From: a virus
Direction: 5' to 3' (one strand)
Length of the DNA stretch: 30,706 nt
IMG/VR virus record: IMGVR_UViG_3300003323_000103
Coordinates: 1-30,706 of that record
Shown: positions 8,115 through 16,082 of the stretch, one piece after another
Layout of the letters: each line of letters opens with the position of its first letter
Position numbering within the stretch: the first letter of the stretch is position 1
The notes under the pieces: model-generated
Database searches by the model: none
What the model saw: only the letters and a program-made list of their open reading frames with translations
Told to the model about the DNA's origin: nothing
Made by a program: the position numbers and the translations under genes

Positions 8115-8360
8115 TCAGTCCTTGTCGCTGCGCACGTTGTTGTTGTAGTTATCCACGGCGATCACCTCCAGCAGGTTGTAGAGGTCTTCCGCACCATAGA
8201 CCGTCTGCAGCTCGTGCAGCGTGGCGAACTTGTGCGAGACGACGCGCCCGACTGCGCTGGGGATGTTCTCGTAGCTGATCAGGCGCTGGTCGCTGCCGCC
8301 GAGGCTTGGCCCGAAGTCGATGAGCCGGCGGCGGTAGAAAAATCCACGTGGAGGTTCCAC
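8115..8360 (-). CDS. Tail assembly chaperone, downstream (T-type) frame, probably reached by -1 frameshift
   Basis: This frame encodes ...FYRRRLIDFGPSLGG...LHELQTVYGAEDLYNLLEVIAVDNYNNN, the pattern of the second tail-chaperone domain in phages (the YG-EDLYDLLEI-type motif). A GTG at 8360 is the only upstream start in the open stretch. Its Shine-Dalgarno-like AAGGAGGT lies directly against it, too close for normal initiation. The frame lies -1 relative to the upstream chaperone gene (8279-8713). Expression is therefore more likely by -1 slippage at the T5 run (8338-8342). That would give a fusion of about 199 residues (125 from the first frame plus 74). It sits immediately before the tape measure, which such chaperones wrap. 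Confidence 0.75.
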   Translation of the reverse strand: MEPPRGFFYRRRLIDFGPSLGGSDQRLISYENIPSAVGRVVSHKFATLHELQTVYGAEDLYNLLEVIAVDNYNNNVRSDKD

Positions 8361-8713
8361 ACCTCCTTGCGAAGTCGCAACCGTGTCGAGACTTCTTCGA
8401 TGTCGTCCTCAATCAGGTCGCGCACCACGGTCGGGCTCGGCTTGATCTTCACGCACGTGAACATCTGATCCAACAGGGGCTTTGCCGCATCGAATGGCAC
8501 CTTCGTGAGCGCACTGATGCCGAGAGATGCGACTCCAGCCAAGCCGCCCCCAGCGATGTTTTCCGGGATCTCAACGCCCGCGTTCAGCATCGCGAACAGC
8601 GCTCGGCCAGCCCATTCCTCTGCCTGAGCCGCCGGCATCTCGGTGATCACGAACACCTTGCCCTGATCACGCCCTTCTGTGGTGATGGTCACCATTGCCT
8701 GCTTGCGTGCCAT
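8279..8713 (-). CDS. Tail assembly chaperone, upstream (G-type) frame
   Basis: From the ATG at 8713 (MARKQAMVTITTEGRDQGKVFVITEMPA) the protein is 144 residues. A beta N-terminus is followed by QAEEWAGRALFAMLNAGVEIPEN and an acidic helical C-terminus. The pattern and position between the tube and tape-measure genes match the first tail chaperone of contractile phages. The last ~19 residues after the T5 run (STAAGSSTSGQASAAATSA) are low-complexity, as often seen in the non-shifted product. The start is chosen at MARKQ rather than 33 codons upstream because the longer version would run back into the tube gene. Confidence 0.8.
   Translation of the reverse strand: MARKQAMVTITTEGRDQGKVFVITEMPAAQAEEWAGRALFAMLNAGVEIPENIAGGGLAGVASLGISALTKVPFDAAKPLLDQMFTCVKIKPSPTVVRDLIEDDIEEVSTRLRLRKEVWNLHVDFSTAAGSSTSGQASAAATSA
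8295..8366 (-). promoter_or_regulatory. Candidate programmed -1 frameshift signal
   Basis: Reading the minus strand, frame-0 codons GAT TTT TCT contain a T5 run (8338-8342). A P-site tRNA-Phe can slip back one base on it and re-pair perfectly. Downstream, starting 3 nt after the A-site codon, GCCGCC/GGCGGC plus GGCT/AGCC (8323-8332 with 8295-8306) form a 10-bp stem with a 2-nt bulge. Upstream, GGAGGT and ACCTCC (8350-8366) form a 6-bp hairpin that also holds an AGGAGG Shine-Dalgarno-like element. The A-site codon (TCT to TTC) re-pairs poorly and the spacer is short, so efficiency is uncertain. Confidence 0.55.
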
Positions 8714-8723
8714 AGGCTCCTCA

Positions 8724-9164
8724 TCAGACGTTCGTGGACTCGACGAAGTTCCAAGTGATCTTGTATTCGATCGCCTGCAGAACCTTCTTTGCGTCCGGGG
8801 CGGCCTTGGCACTCGTCAGGACACCTCGAGTCAGGACGTATTTGCGGCCGATGGAAGGCAGCGAAATCTGACCGTTCGCGAAGAACACGTCGCCTGCCGT
8901 GATGTTGGCATTCAGCCAGGTTTCGAACAGCGTGAGACTGGGCGAGTCCGGCATGATCGAAATCGTCTGCGGAGTCATGAAGGGCACGTAGCCGGCCGAC
9001 ATGTTGCCGTCCACGCCCATGACAACCTCGGCAGGGTCCACCGAGTCGAAGGCAAAAGCAGCGTCGGCCGCGAAGCCTTGCAGTTGCTGGGGCGTGTTGA
9101 AGACCCCGGCGACTGACAGCAGGAAGATCGAGTTCGCGGACGTGATGGTTTTCGGAGTTGCCAT
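8724..9164 (-). CDS. Tail tube protein, DUF3277 family
   Basis: The 146-residue protein matches the DUF3277 family of tail tube subunits. Diagnostic parts are FDSVDPAEVVMGVDGNMSAGYVPF, then 'ISIMPDSPSLTLFETW', then KVLQAIEYKITW near the C-terminus. It would polymerise as hexameric rings into the inner tube through which DNA passes. It follows the DUF3383 sheath gene directly, the standard sheath-tube order. The start (MATPKTITSANSIF) has AAGGAATCACC just upstream as ribosome-binding site. Confidence 0.9.
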   Translation of the reverse strand: MATPKTITSANSIFLLSVAGVFNTPQQLQGFAADAAFAFDSVDPAEVVMGVDGNMSAGYVPFMTPQTISIMPDSPSLTLFETWLNANITAGDVFFANGQISLPSIGRKYVLTRGVLTSAKAAPDAKKVLQAIEYKITWNFVESTNV

Positions 9165-9195
9165 GGTGATTCCTTGGGTGGTCGTTCGTACTGGC

Positions 9196-10674
9196 TTACA
9201 TCACGTCGATGCTTGCGAGGTTGATCTTCTGGATCGAGCCGCCGTCCGTGTACCAGAAGGTGCACGGGGGCGACTGGCGCAGGCCGCGCACCTGGGCGGT
9301 GGCGGGAAGAACCTGCAGGTAGTAACCGTAGTTCGTCAGCGCCTGATCGATGGGAACGCCAGCCGCCATGTTCACGCTGGCGGCTTGCTGCGCCGAGAGC
9401 GGGATGCCAGAGCGAATCGAACCGAAGTTCAGCCCCTGGTTGATCGGGTCCTGGCAGGCGGCAGAGACAAGGCCGTAGCCGAGTGTGTTGTAGGGCAGCG
9501 ACTTGATCGACGACAGCAGCGTCATCAGCGCGAGCTGGAACTGGCTGTTCAGGTAGATCTGGTTGATGTAGGCATCGATCCACTTCCACTTGCCAGGCGT
9601 CGAGCCCGGCTGCAGGAACGTGAAGGCTTGGTTCGCGGTCGCGTAGGCGCCGTAGAAGTTGTAGCCGTTGGCGATCAGGTTCTGGGCGATGGTCGGGTCC
9701 GTCACGTCGGCCAGCAGGCCGGACTGCCCCTTGAACGCGAAGGTGATGCGTCCGTTGAGCTGCGTGAAGTCGATGGACGCCGCCGTGCCGCAAATGAACG
9801 CGGCCTTCTGCGCCGATGGATACACCGGGATGATGCCGTCGTAGTTGGCGGCGATCACCTGCGGCCCGAAGGACGTGGTATTGCCGGACTGAGTCGCAGT
9901 GATGTCGCTGTCCCAGCACACATAGGCGTAGCGCTGGTTCTGCGCATTCGCCCAGACCGCGAACAGCAGTTTGTCCGCCAGGACCGGCTCCCAAACCGTC
10001 ATGAAGGTGGCCCAGTTCTGGGTGACCTGGGTGACGGCGTTCATGAACGTGGACTGCACACTGGCGATCGCCCCTTGCGAGGTCACCGCGCCAGTCGCGG
10101 TCGTCAGTAGAAGGCTTGCGGCGAGAGTGCCCCCCGCAACAGTGATGGTCGAAGAGGCGCCCGTGGTGGCCGAGGTCAGCACGAAGGCCTGACGCAGCGT
10201 GTCGTATGTAACGTTCGGGCCGCCCGTGAAGCCGGCGGCGATGATCGTGGCGGCGTTGCTGAAGCTCGTGGCGGCAGACAGGTTGATGGCCGACGAGGTC
10301 TTCAGCGTCCCGTCAACGGTGAGCGAGAGCGTGCCAGAGAATGTCTTCAGGGTCGCCAGCGTAACGGCCGCCATGCTGCCACCACGAAGGTAGGCTGCGA
10401 CGGGCGCAGTGGGGTACTGCGCAAAGTAGATTTGGCCCGGCTTGATGTTGGAGTTGTCGAAGCCCAGGAGGTAGACGTTGGCGATCGCCGCCTCGGGCGA
10501 GCTCGCACCAAACCAGTTGGACACGCTCAGTGCCGTGGGAAACGGCTGAACGGTGCCGATCGGAATCGACGTGTCTTGAGTCAGGACAACGCTGTTCAGC
10601 GACAGCGGCGAGCCGCCCGTGCCGACAACGCCGGGTTGCACTGAAACCAATTGGCTGGCGGGGATGGTTGCCAT
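9196..10674 (-). CDS. Tail sheath protein, DUF3383 family
   Basis: This 492-residue protein has the DUF3383 sheath pattern. It opens [20 protein letters not shown], continues with [29 protein letters not shown] and [17 protein letters not shown], and has a variable beta domain between about residues 100 and 200. A conserved C-terminal half follows, from [17 protein letters not shown] through LPATAQVRG and [20 protein letters not shown]. The sheath contracts to drive the tube into the cell. It is preceded by AAAGGTG 5 nt before the ATG and by a terminator hairpin at 10693-10717. The sheath and tube genes can therefore be expressed at a level different from the neck genes. Confidence 0.92.
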   Translation of the reverse strand: MATIPASQLVSVQPGVVGTGGSPLSLNSVVLTQDTSIPIGTVQPFPTALSVSNWFGASSPEAAIANVYLLGFDNSNIKPGQIYFAQYPTAPVAAYLRGGSMAAVTLATLKTFSGTLSLTVDGTLKTSSAINLSAATSFSNAATIIAAGFTGGPNVTYDTLRQAFVLTSATTGASSTITVAGGTLAASLLLTTATGAVTSQGAIASVQSTFMNAVTQVTQNWATFMTVWEPVLADKLLFAVWANAQNQRYAYVCWDSDITATQSGNTTSFGPQVIAANYDGIIPVYPSAQKAAFICGTAASIDFTQLNGRITFAFKGQSGLLADVTDPTIAQNLIANGYNFYGAYATANQAFTFLQPGSTPGKWKWIDAYINQIYLNSQFQLALMTLLSSIKSLPYNTLGYGLVSAACQDPINQGLNFGSIRSGIPLSAQQAASVNMAAGVPIDQALTNYGYYLQVLPATAQVRGLRQSPPCTFWYTDGGSIQKINLASIDVM

Positions 10675-10692
10675 GAATTCACCTTTGAAATG

Positions 10693-10717
10693 AAAAAGGC
10701 CGCTCGAAAGCAGCCTT
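10693..10717 (-). terminator. Rho-independent terminator ahead of sheath gene
   Basis: On the minus strand AAGGCTGCT, loop TTCG, AGCGGCCTT is followed by T5. The 9-bp stem has one G-U pair, which is allowed only in the minus-strand RNA. It lies between the neck gene (ending 10735) and the sheath ATG at 10674. Confidence 0.8.
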
Positions 10718-10734
10718 GCTGGGGCTGAAAAAGG

Positions 10735-11271
10735 TCAGGATGTCGCGGGGTAGGTCGCGTCAACCTCAATCAGGCCGACATTGGCCTCATCGAAGAACTG
10801 CATCGGCGTCGAAACCACCGGGTTGATCTGCAAGACGGCATTGACCGTCCAGCGTTGCTCATATTGCTGCTCGCCGTCGATCAGTGGCATCAAGCGCGGG
10901 TCATCGGCATGCAGGGGCTGCACGCTGGGCGCCAGGGAGATGCAGGCGTATTCGTCACGCAGCAGCGTGGAAAGGATGGAAGCCCAATCTTCAGCGTTGG
11001 GGCCGTAGCAGTCCAGCTGCACCGTCACCTGTGTCGATTGCTGGGAATTCTTTGTCCCTGTCGTTGGAGTCGGGTCGTTGTAGGCGTCCACGTTGGTGGC
11101 CAACCGGGTCTGCATGATCTGTGTCATGGCGACGAAGCCATTGAGGGGCATGGGAACTCCATTCCCTAGACCCTGCACCACATGGTCAATATCGAGGCCC
11201 AGCACGTCTATGATGAAGGCCTGAAGCGCCACGAACATCGCGGCCTGAGTCGGCGTGACAGCCGCGGTCAT
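10735..11271 (-). CDS. Neck/tail terminator protein (gp12-like neck family)
   Basis: From the ATG at 11271 the protein has 178 residues. It begins MTAAVTPTQAAMFVALQAFI and contains LPLNGFVAMTQIMQTRLATN-like text (actual: MPLNGFVAMTQIMQTRLATN), then QSTQVTVQLDCYGPNAEDWASILSTLLRDEYAC. This is the pattern of the gp12-like neck-terminator family seen before sheath genes. It is expected to cap the tail and join it to the head. The start at 11271 forms an ATGA overlap with the upstream gene. A start 17 codons further up would overlap that gene by 55 nt and is less likely. A terminator follows. Confidence 0.75.
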   Translation of the reverse strand: MTAAVTPTQAAMFVALQAFIIDVLGLDIDHVVQGLGNGVPMPLNGFVAMTQIMQTRLATNVDAYNDPTPTTGTKNSQQSTQVTVQLDCYGPNAEDWASILSTLLRDEYACISLAPSVQPLHADDPRLMPLIDGEQQYEQRWTVNAVLQINPVVSTPMQFFDEANVGLIEVDATYPATS

Positions 11272-11663
11272 GACGCCACCGTCGTCTGGAGGTTCACGAT
11301 GACGCTGCACCAGTCCGGCCAAGTCTCCTTGATGCTCACCACGCGCCAGTCTTGAATCGCGGCGCCCGGGATCTGCGGGAACTTCATGATGTCGCCGCCT
11401 TTCTGGTCCGCGCGCACGACGCCAGCCCAGTTGCCGCGCAGGTAGACCGTGCGCAAGACCCCCTGAATGTTCAGGAAGTCGATGTGCTCGAGATCTTTGG
11501 CGCTGACACCCTGCACCTGGATCATCCCGGTGAAGGTCTGGAATACGGGCGTTCGAACACCGCCAGGCGCTGTCACGTAGCCGTTGCTGCGCAGCAGCGT
11601 GGCCTGAATGTCCGGGTTGACCGTCTGTATCGAGCGGTTCGCGATGGCGCGCACATTGATCAT
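11268..11663 (-). CDS. Head-tail joining/neck protein
   Basis: The 131-residue protein begins MINVRAIANRSIQTVNPDIQA. It has a beta-rich body with 'GMIQVQGVSAKDLEHIDFLNIQG' and a conserved-looking C-terminus 'DWRVVSIKETWPDWCSVIVNLQT'. I recognise it as a common small gene between the gp10-like and neck-terminator genes of Burkholderiales myophages, but I cannot assign a named fold. It is joined to both neighbours by ATGA overlaps (11660-11663 and 11268-11271). This indicates coupled translation and a structural role at the neck. Confidence 0.65.
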   Translation of the reverse strand: MINVRAIANRSIQTVNPDIQATLLRSNGYVTAPGGVRTPVFQTFTGMIQVQGVSAKDLEHIDFLNIQGVLRTVYLRGNWAGVVRADQKGGDIMKFPQIPGAAIQDWRVVSIKETWPDWCSVIVNLQTTVAS

Positions 11664-12205
11664 TCGGTCTTGCCTACTGCGTTCGTCAAGGTGGCGATGA
11701 GCAGCCCCGTGTCATTCAATGGGTCCGCATTCACGCCAGCAATCAGGCTCGGGTCAGCAGCGACTGCCGCCGCTGCTTCGCCCACCGTCTTACCGGTGAT
11801 GACGCGGCCTTCACGGCGCCACTTGCGAAGCAAGATGGTCGTTGGGCTCAACTGGGGCGAATCAAGATCAGCCAGGGCACGGCGAATGTCACCGGCCGCC
11901 TGGAGTCCGACCCCTTCCAGCACGTCTGCGGCCTTTGCCTGGCCTGCGACGACCGCCTTTACACCCTCGCCCATGAGCTTTACCCACGCGCCCTTGCGCT
12001 TTTCAATGGTCGGCTTGATGGTGGGGCGAGGCGGAATTCCTTGCGCGGGCGCGCCGTTCTCTTGAATCGTTGCGACATACGCAACAGGCGTGCCGTCGGG
12101 GTACTGCGCCGACTCGAACCACCCGACCTGCGCAACGCGGCCCTCAAACCCCTCCGGAATCGACTGGAGCCGCGCCTGGATCTTGGAGAGGTCCAGCTGC
12201 TTCAT
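11660..12205 (-). CDS. HK97 gp10/Mu G-like head-tail connector or tail completion protein
   Basis: From the ATG at 12205 (MKQLDLSKIQARLQSIPEGFEG) the protein is 181 residues. It carries the 'VAYVATIQENGAPAQGIPPRPTIKPTI' motif typical of gp10-like and gpG-like tail completion proteins, followed by a helical segment 'AVVAGQAKAADVLEGVGLQAAGDIRRAL'. The role would be at the head-tail interface. The start is fixed by a TGATG overlap with the upstream DUF4054 gene; an open stretch further upstream in the same frame is only a shadow of that gene. The product ends at an ATGA overlap with the next gene. Confidence 0.75.
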   Translation of the reverse strand: MKQLDLSKIQARLQSIPEGFEGRVAQVGWFESAQYPDGTPVAYVATIQENGAPAQGIPPRPTIKPTIEKRKGAWVKLMGEGVKAVVAGQAKAADVLEGVGLQAAGDIRRALADLDSPQLSPTTILLRKWRREGRVITGKTVGEAAAAVAADPSLIAGVNADPLNDTGLLIATLTNAVGKTE

Positions 12206-12633
12206 CAGAACACCCCGCCGGCCTTGCGGAAAGACGCTCGCTCGAGGCTGCCGCCGATATAGAAGCCGCCGGCCGATCGAACCGAAAGGAGCGCCCACAG
12301 CTGCTGCCCGTAAGGCGTCGTCGAAAGCCAGAACTGCCACCCATTGCGGAAGGGTGGCGGAGCCATGGAAATGCTGACGCTGCCTTCCGATGCGCCCGTA
12401 GATGGGCCGCCCGGGGTATTGCCGGCAGCGATGTCCGTCATCAGCTTGGCGAGGTGTGCCGTCATCAGGTTGAGCGCCAGTTGCAGCGCATCGCCGTAGA
12501 AAAGGCATCCATCAGCCGAGGTGATGTACTGGGTCGCCATCGCCCAATAGCCATTCAACGCAGATGGGTCCGTCGTCGCGAATTCCGGGAACTGCGCCTT
12601 GAACGCCGTCACGTCGAACACATGGGCCGCCAT
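12205..12633 (-). CDS. DUF4054-family head-tail adaptor
   Basis: The 142-residue protein shows the DUF4054 pattern: VFDVTAFKAQFPEFATTDPSALNGYWAMATQYI, then LNLMTAHLAKL, then the 'GSVSISMAPPPFRNGWQFWLSTTPYGQQLWALL' block. It ends with FYIGGSLERASFRKAGG. Members act as head completion/connector proteins below the portal. It is six bases downstream of the 124-residue gene and overlaps the gp10-like gene by TGATG. Confidence 0.88.
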   Translation of the reverse strand: MAAHVFDVTAFKAQFPEFATTDPSALNGYWAMATQYITSADGCLFYGDALQLALNLMTAHLAKLMTDIAAGNTPGGPSTGASEGSVSISMAPPPFRNGWQFWLSTTPYGQQLWALLSVRSAGGFYIGGSLERASFRKAGGVF

Positions 12634-12638
12634 GGCAC

Positions 12639-13013
12639 TCAGTCCTTGGGCTTGGCTTCGAGGTCGCTGCTGCCGTCGCCCGTGTAGTCTGAAGGTGTCT
12701 TCGGCGCCGAGGGATCGGCGCGGTTCATGTCGGCTGCCACCTTTTCCGCATCGGCGGAGCGCTTCTGCACCGTGATGAAGCCACCCTGCACATGCTGCTT
12801 GAATCCCGGGTTAGCTTCCAACACGGCGATGTCGTCCTCGTCGATTTCCGTCATGACGCCCAGAGGCGTGATGAAGCGATCGTTTGCAATGCCAGCGCCA
12901 CCCTTGATCAGGATGGCTCGGCCGGGGATGCTCACATCGCCACCACCCGGCACCCAGTTGATGTACTTCTGGTCATTGGCCAGCGTGGAGAAGACGAATG
13001 CTTTTTTGCCCAT
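12639..13013 (-). CDS. Small conserved virion-cluster protein
   Basis: From the ATG at 13013 (MGKKAFVFSTLANDQKYINWVPGGGD) the protein is 124 residues. A compact beta domain (about 1-85, with 'SIPGRAILIKGGAGIANDRFITPLGVMTEI' and 'VLEANPGFKQHVQGGFITV') is followed by a charged, disordered tail rich in D, P, S and K. AAGG lies 7 nt upstream, which decides the start. The place between capsid and head-tail adaptor suggests a minor head or decoration protein, but I cannot name the family. A terminator separates it from the capsid gene. Confidence 0.6.
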   Translation of the reverse strand: MGKKAFVFSTLANDQKYINWVPGGGDVSIPGRAILIKGGAGIANDRFITPLGVMTEIDEDDIAVLEANPGFKQHVQGGFITVQKRSADAEKVAADMNRADPSAPKTPSDYTGDGSSDLEAKPKD

Positions 13014-13062
13014 TTGGAAGCCTTGAGATTCAACGCCCTGCTCGGAGCAAGGCACACAAATG

Positions 13063-13092
13063 AAAAGGCCCCGCGGGTGAGCGCGAGGCCTT
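13063..13092 (-). terminator. Rho-independent terminator after the major capsid gene
   Basis: On the minus strand AAGGCC and CGCG pair with CGCG and GGCCTT, separated by one mismatched pair and a CTCACC loop, followed by T4. It lies 16 nt after the capsid stop. It would raise capsid mRNA relative to the downstream neck genes. Confidence 0.75.
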
Positions 13093-13108
13093 GAGGGGGA
13101 TGCGGCGA

Positions 13109-14212
13109 TCAGATGCCGCTGAAACGAACGACGCCGTAGGGGCGCTTGAGCATCACGCCGGCGGTGGCGTTGCTGTAGTCCTCGACGTAGGACTTGGAGT
13201 TCTTCTCCACGCCCAGCGCCTGGAACTTGGCCGGCACCACCTGGATCCAGACGCGGCTGTCGTCGCTTGCACCGTCGTCGACGCGCTCGGCGTACATGTA
13301 GCCCACGTTGGCGCCACCATTGGCAGCGTTCAGCTGAGGAGCCGACACGACGCGCATCTTCGGGTAGGTTTCACGAATCCACTGGCGTACCGAGATGCCG
13401 AAGTCCGACACCACCGACAGGTACTGGTAGACCGCCGTGGCGATCGCCAGGGTGATCTCCACGTCCTCGGGGTTGATCGTGTCTTGCGACTGGGTCTGCA
13501 GCGTGGCCGCGGCCGTGCGGATGTCGGCGGTGATCTCGAGGAACTTCTTGCTCGACCACAGGGTGGACGAAGAAGCGCCGACGGGCACCGTGTAGTAGGC
13601 CGGAAGGCTCGGGTCGTTGAGGAAGCCGTAGGTGCGGTTCGCACCGTTGTTGTAGCCGTTGAAGCCAACCAGGTTGCGCTGGATTTCCAGGGCCAGGGAG
13701 GCGCTGGTGCGCTTCTCTGCAGCGGTGTTCATGCGGATGCGAGCTGCGCGCGCCTCTTCCAGCATGCCGACCTTGATGCCCTTTTCGAAGCGCACGACGG
13801 TGCGGCGCTCGAAGTTGACATTCCAGCTCGCCAGCGGAACGTTGGTGTAGTCGCCATAGGGCTGGGCGTTGCCGACGTTTTCCAGCACGCCCTGCACGAC
13901 TTCCTCGTCTTCCCACGAGCCGGAGGTCGTGAGGCCGATGAGCTCGTCGATTTTGCGAGCGGCGGTGTTGATGCGCACGAAGCCCGGCAGCCAGTTTTGG
14001 AGGAACTGGATCGGCGTCGTGATGCTGGGCGTCGTCTGGCCGCCTTGCTGGTCGTCCATCGCAATGGCCTGGGCCATGCGAGCGACGAGTGCGGGCGAGA
14101 AGTTGATGCCCATGCGCGAGAGGGCCGTGTAGTCCTCCACGTCATTGGCGTCCATCGCGACCGGGCCGACTTGGCGCGGACCGATGTGGCTGTGTTCGAT
14201 GCTCTGGTTCAT
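13109..14212 (-). CDS. Major capsid protein, DUF2184 family
   Basis: This 367-residue protein fits the DUF2184 major capsid family (HK97-like fold). Typical parts are LPGFVRINTAARKIDELIGLTTSGSWEDEEVVQ, then YGDYTNVPLASWNVNFERRTVVRFEKG, then IRMNTAAEKRTSASLALEIQRN and 'NRTYGFLNDPSLPAYYTVP'. The C-terminus ends with VMLKRPYGVVRFSGI. It forms the icosahedral shell. It follows the cement and protease/scaffold genes and is followed by a strong terminator, consistent with its need for very high expression. Confidence 0.92.
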   Translation of the reverse strand: MNQSIEHSHIGPRQVGPVAMDANDVEDYTALSRMGINFSPALVARMAQAIAMDDQQGGQTTPSITTPIQFLQNWLPGFVRINTAARKIDELIGLTTSGSWEDEEVVQGVLENVGNAQPYGDYTNVPLASWNVNFERRTVVRFEKGIKVGMLEEARAARIRMNTAAEKRTSASLALEIQRNLVGFNGYNNGANRTYGFLNDPSLPAYYTVPVGASSSTLWSSKKFLEITADIRTAAATLQTQSQDTINPEDVEITLAIATAVYQYLSVVSDFGISVRQWIRETYPKMRVVSAPQLNAANGGANVGYMYAERVDDGASDDSRVWIQVVPAKFQALGVEKNSKSYVEDYSNATAGVMLKRPYGVVRFSGI

Positions 14213-14229
14213 GATGTTTCAGTCCTCGC

Positions 14230-14949
14230 TCAGTTGGTCAGGCGAATGGCGATGAGGCCGGAGGCCGAAGTGGGTAAGCGCCACACCGATGCGTTGGGCA
14301 CCAGGATGTTGCCCGCCGAAGCGGATGCGCCCGGGGCGACGCAGGAGAGCGCGCCGGTGATGGCGTTGTATTGCACCTGGTCGCCGATGTTGGCGGAGCC
14401 AGTGATGGCGACGACCACGTTGCCCATGGTCAGGAACTCGCCTTGAGCGTTGTCCAGCAGCGCGAGCGTCGGAGCAAGCGCGCCGGTCGAGCCGCCCGAG
14501 GTCGCGTAGGCCTTCGGGTTCGCCAGGATGCCGGCGAATACCGCGGCTGCACCCGCGCCGGTAATCGTGGTCGATGCCACGGTCTGCGAGGCGCTAACGT
14601 TGTAGGTGCCGGCGCCGCCAGTACCAGTGCCGAGGCCCACGATGGTCGTGCCAGCGGTAACGCCGGAGCCGGTCAGGGTCTGGCCAACCGCCAGGTTGCC
14701 CGACGTGACCGCGGTGACCGTCATGACCGTGCCCGCGATCGAAGCGGTGACGACGGCTGCACCCTGGTTCACCACGCCGCCGACCTTGGCCACGTTCGTG
14801 GTGTTCGACTTCGTGTAGGCGTAGCCGATGACGTTCGGGCTGGCGCCGTTGGAGTTGACGATCAGCGATTCGGCACGCTGGGGGCCGTCCTCGATCAGTT
14901 CGCCAGGGACGCCGAATGCGAGGTTGACGTTGACAGTTGCTTGGAACAT
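14230..14949 (-). CDS. Structural cement/head decoration protein (Gp24-like) with inserted beta module
   Basis: The ends match the phage structural cement Gp24 family: [28 protein letters not shown]... at the N-terminus, and [29 protein letters not shown] and [22 protein letters not shown] toward the C-terminus. Family members I remember are shorter. The extra length lies at about residues 67-130, a T/G/V-rich beta segment ([13 protein letters not shown]... [17 protein letters not shown]) of the sort found as add-on surface domains in phage and bacterial proteins. The protein probably trimerises on the capsid surface. It lies just before the capsid gene. Confidence 0.82.
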   Translation of the reverse strand: MFQATVNVNLAFGVPGELIEDGPQRAESLIVNSNGASPNVIGYAYTKSNTTNVAKVGGVVNQGAAVVTASIAGTVMTVTAVTSGNLAVGQTLTGSGVTAGTTIVGLGTGTGGAGTYNVSASQTVASTTITGAGAAAVFAGILANPKAYATSGGSTGALAPTLALLDNAQGEFLTMGNVVVAITGSANIGDQVQYNAITGALSCVAPGASASAGNILVPNASVWRLPTSASGLIAIRLTN

Positions 14950-14950
14950 T

Positions 14951-15499
14951 TCATTGCCCCTTGTTCAGGTGACGGTTGACGAAGTTGTCGCTCTTGGACG
15001 AATCCATGACGGCAGCTTGGGTGCGGGCGGTCTTGCGCGGGTCCGGTTTACCCTGGAGGAAGCCAGCCAGCACGGCGGCCTCCTGCCCCTTGGGTGCGGT
15101 CAGGCCGAGCTTCTTCACGCCATAGGCGGCGACGTCCTCCGCGGTCATCTCGGAGTGGTCGAAGGTGCCGACGTGCCAGGAAAGCTGCTCGGCGAGCTTG
15201 TCGCGCGCAGCGAACTGGGCAGCGAACGCCTTGAAGGTGGTGGCCGCGTCCATGGCCGCGCCTTCCTTCTTCTCAGGCTCTTCCTTCGCTGGCTCGTCCT
15301 TCTTTTCCGGCTCCGGCTTGTCGTCCGGGTCCTTGTCCACGGCAGCCGCCGCATCAGGGTTGGCTGCAGCTTCGGCAGCAGCCTTGCCAGCAGCCGCGTC
15401 TTGCAGCATCTTGATCGCGGGCATCAGGCCCTCGATCGCCTTGATGGCGTCTTCGAGGGACATGCCCCCGGCTTCGCCGTCCTTCTTTTCTTCAGCCAT
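14951..15499 (-). CDS. Nested scaffold protein, internal in-frame start
   Basis: Inside the protease/scaffold gene, AAGGA (15507-15511) lies 7 nt before an in-frame ATG at 15499. Translation from there gives a 182-residue protein, [20 protein letters not shown]..., that contains exactly the scaffold region without the DUF2213 protease. Lambda Nu3 inside C and the Mu I/Z pair are known examples of the same arrangement. The excellent Shine-Dalgarno at the domain border is seen directly; separate production of the protein is inferred. Confidence 0.55.
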   Translation of the reverse strand: MAEEKKDGEAGGMSLEDAIKAIEGLMPAIKMLQDAAAGKAAAEAAANPDAAAAVDKDPDDKPEPEKKDEPAKEEPEKKEGAAMDAATTFKAFAAQFAARDKLAEQLSWHVGTFDHSEMTAEDVAAYGVKKLGLTAPKGQEAAVLAGFLQGKPDPRKTARTQAAVMDSSKSDNFVNRHLNKGQ

Positions 15500-16081
15500 T
15501 GCAATATCCTTCGAATCAAGGGTGAACACGAAATGATCGAGTGCGGAGCCGTCCAGAACTGCTACGTCTGGCCCCATTCGCCCGGACTCGACCAGAGCCA
15601 GGTGATTGCCGCGAATGCGCCGCTGAATGACTTCGTAGGCCTGGCCGTTGAAAACGCCCGAGGTCCACTCGTACACACAGCGATAGCCGCACGACAACTC
15701 CCTCTTCCCGGCCTCGATCAGATTCGCCAGGGATTGGGAAAAAACTTTCAGATTTCCGAAGAGCGTGTCGCCTTCGAAATAGACCTCTTCGCCGATGACA
15801 CCTTGCACGCCCTTCTTCTCGGCCGGCATGAGCCCGTCATCCTCGTTGCCCAGCATCACGTGGTTGTCGATCCACGGCAGCAATTTGAAGGACTGGATGC
15901 ACTCGGGGTCAGAGAGCTCTTCCGCGGGCCGGAGCACGTTGTAGGCGCGGTCAGGCTCTGGGGCGCCGGGGATCGAGCGCCCTGAATACGGGAACACACC
16001 CACCTTGCTCAGGGGGTTGGACCGAATCTCGGGCCAGCCGTTGATATCTGGCACTCGCGCGGAGTCCATTGCTTCAGTCAT
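14951..16081 (-). CDS. DUF2213 prohead protease with C-terminal scaffold
   Basis: From the ATG at 16081 ([16 protein letters not shown]) the product is 376 residues. The first ~190 residues match the DUF2213 family, phage prohead proteases: ...[27 protein letters not shown]..., LLPWIDNH, and [14 protein letters not shown]. The rest is a scaffold-like region: an Ala-rich helix, then an acidic/lysine-rich linker ([20 protein letters not shown]), then a helical C-terminus. The fusion would guide capsid assembly and be cleaved away. The start at 16081 (GGGG 6-9 nt upstream) is preferred over an ATG seven codons earlier that overlaps the upstream gene. An internal start for the scaffold lies at 15499. 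Confidence 0.85.
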   Translation of the reverse strand: MTEAMDSARVPDINGWPEIRSNPLSKVGVFPYSGRSIPGAPEPDRAYNVLRPAEELSDPECIQSFKLLPWIDNHVMLGNEDDGLMPAEKKGVQGVIGEEVYFEGDTLFGNLKVFSQSLANLIEAGKRELSCGYRCVYEWTSGVFNGQAYEVIQRRIRGNHLALVESGRMGPDVAVLDGSALDHFVFTLDSKDIAMAEEKKDGEAGGMSLEDAIKAIEGLMPAIKMLQDAAAGKAAAEAAANPDAAAAVDKDPDDKPEPEKKDEPAKEEPEKKEGAAMDAATTFKAFAAQFAARDKLAEQLSWHVGTFDHSEMTAEDVAAYGVKKLGLTAPKGQEAAVLAGFLQGKPDPRKTARTQAAVMDSSKSDNFVNRHLNKGQ

Positions 16082-16082
16082 G

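Noticed and set aside
13091-14446. Long open frame of 451 codons on the plus strand
   Set aside because: It lies opposite the DUF2184 capsid and the cement gene and has low-complexity R/A/V/D/H composition typical of an antisense shadow in GC-rich coding DNA; no family pattern.
14828-15985. Plus-strand open frame of 385 codons
   Set aside because: Antisense shadow of the protease/scaffold gene; contains Leu/Arg runs mirroring the acidic scaffold codons.
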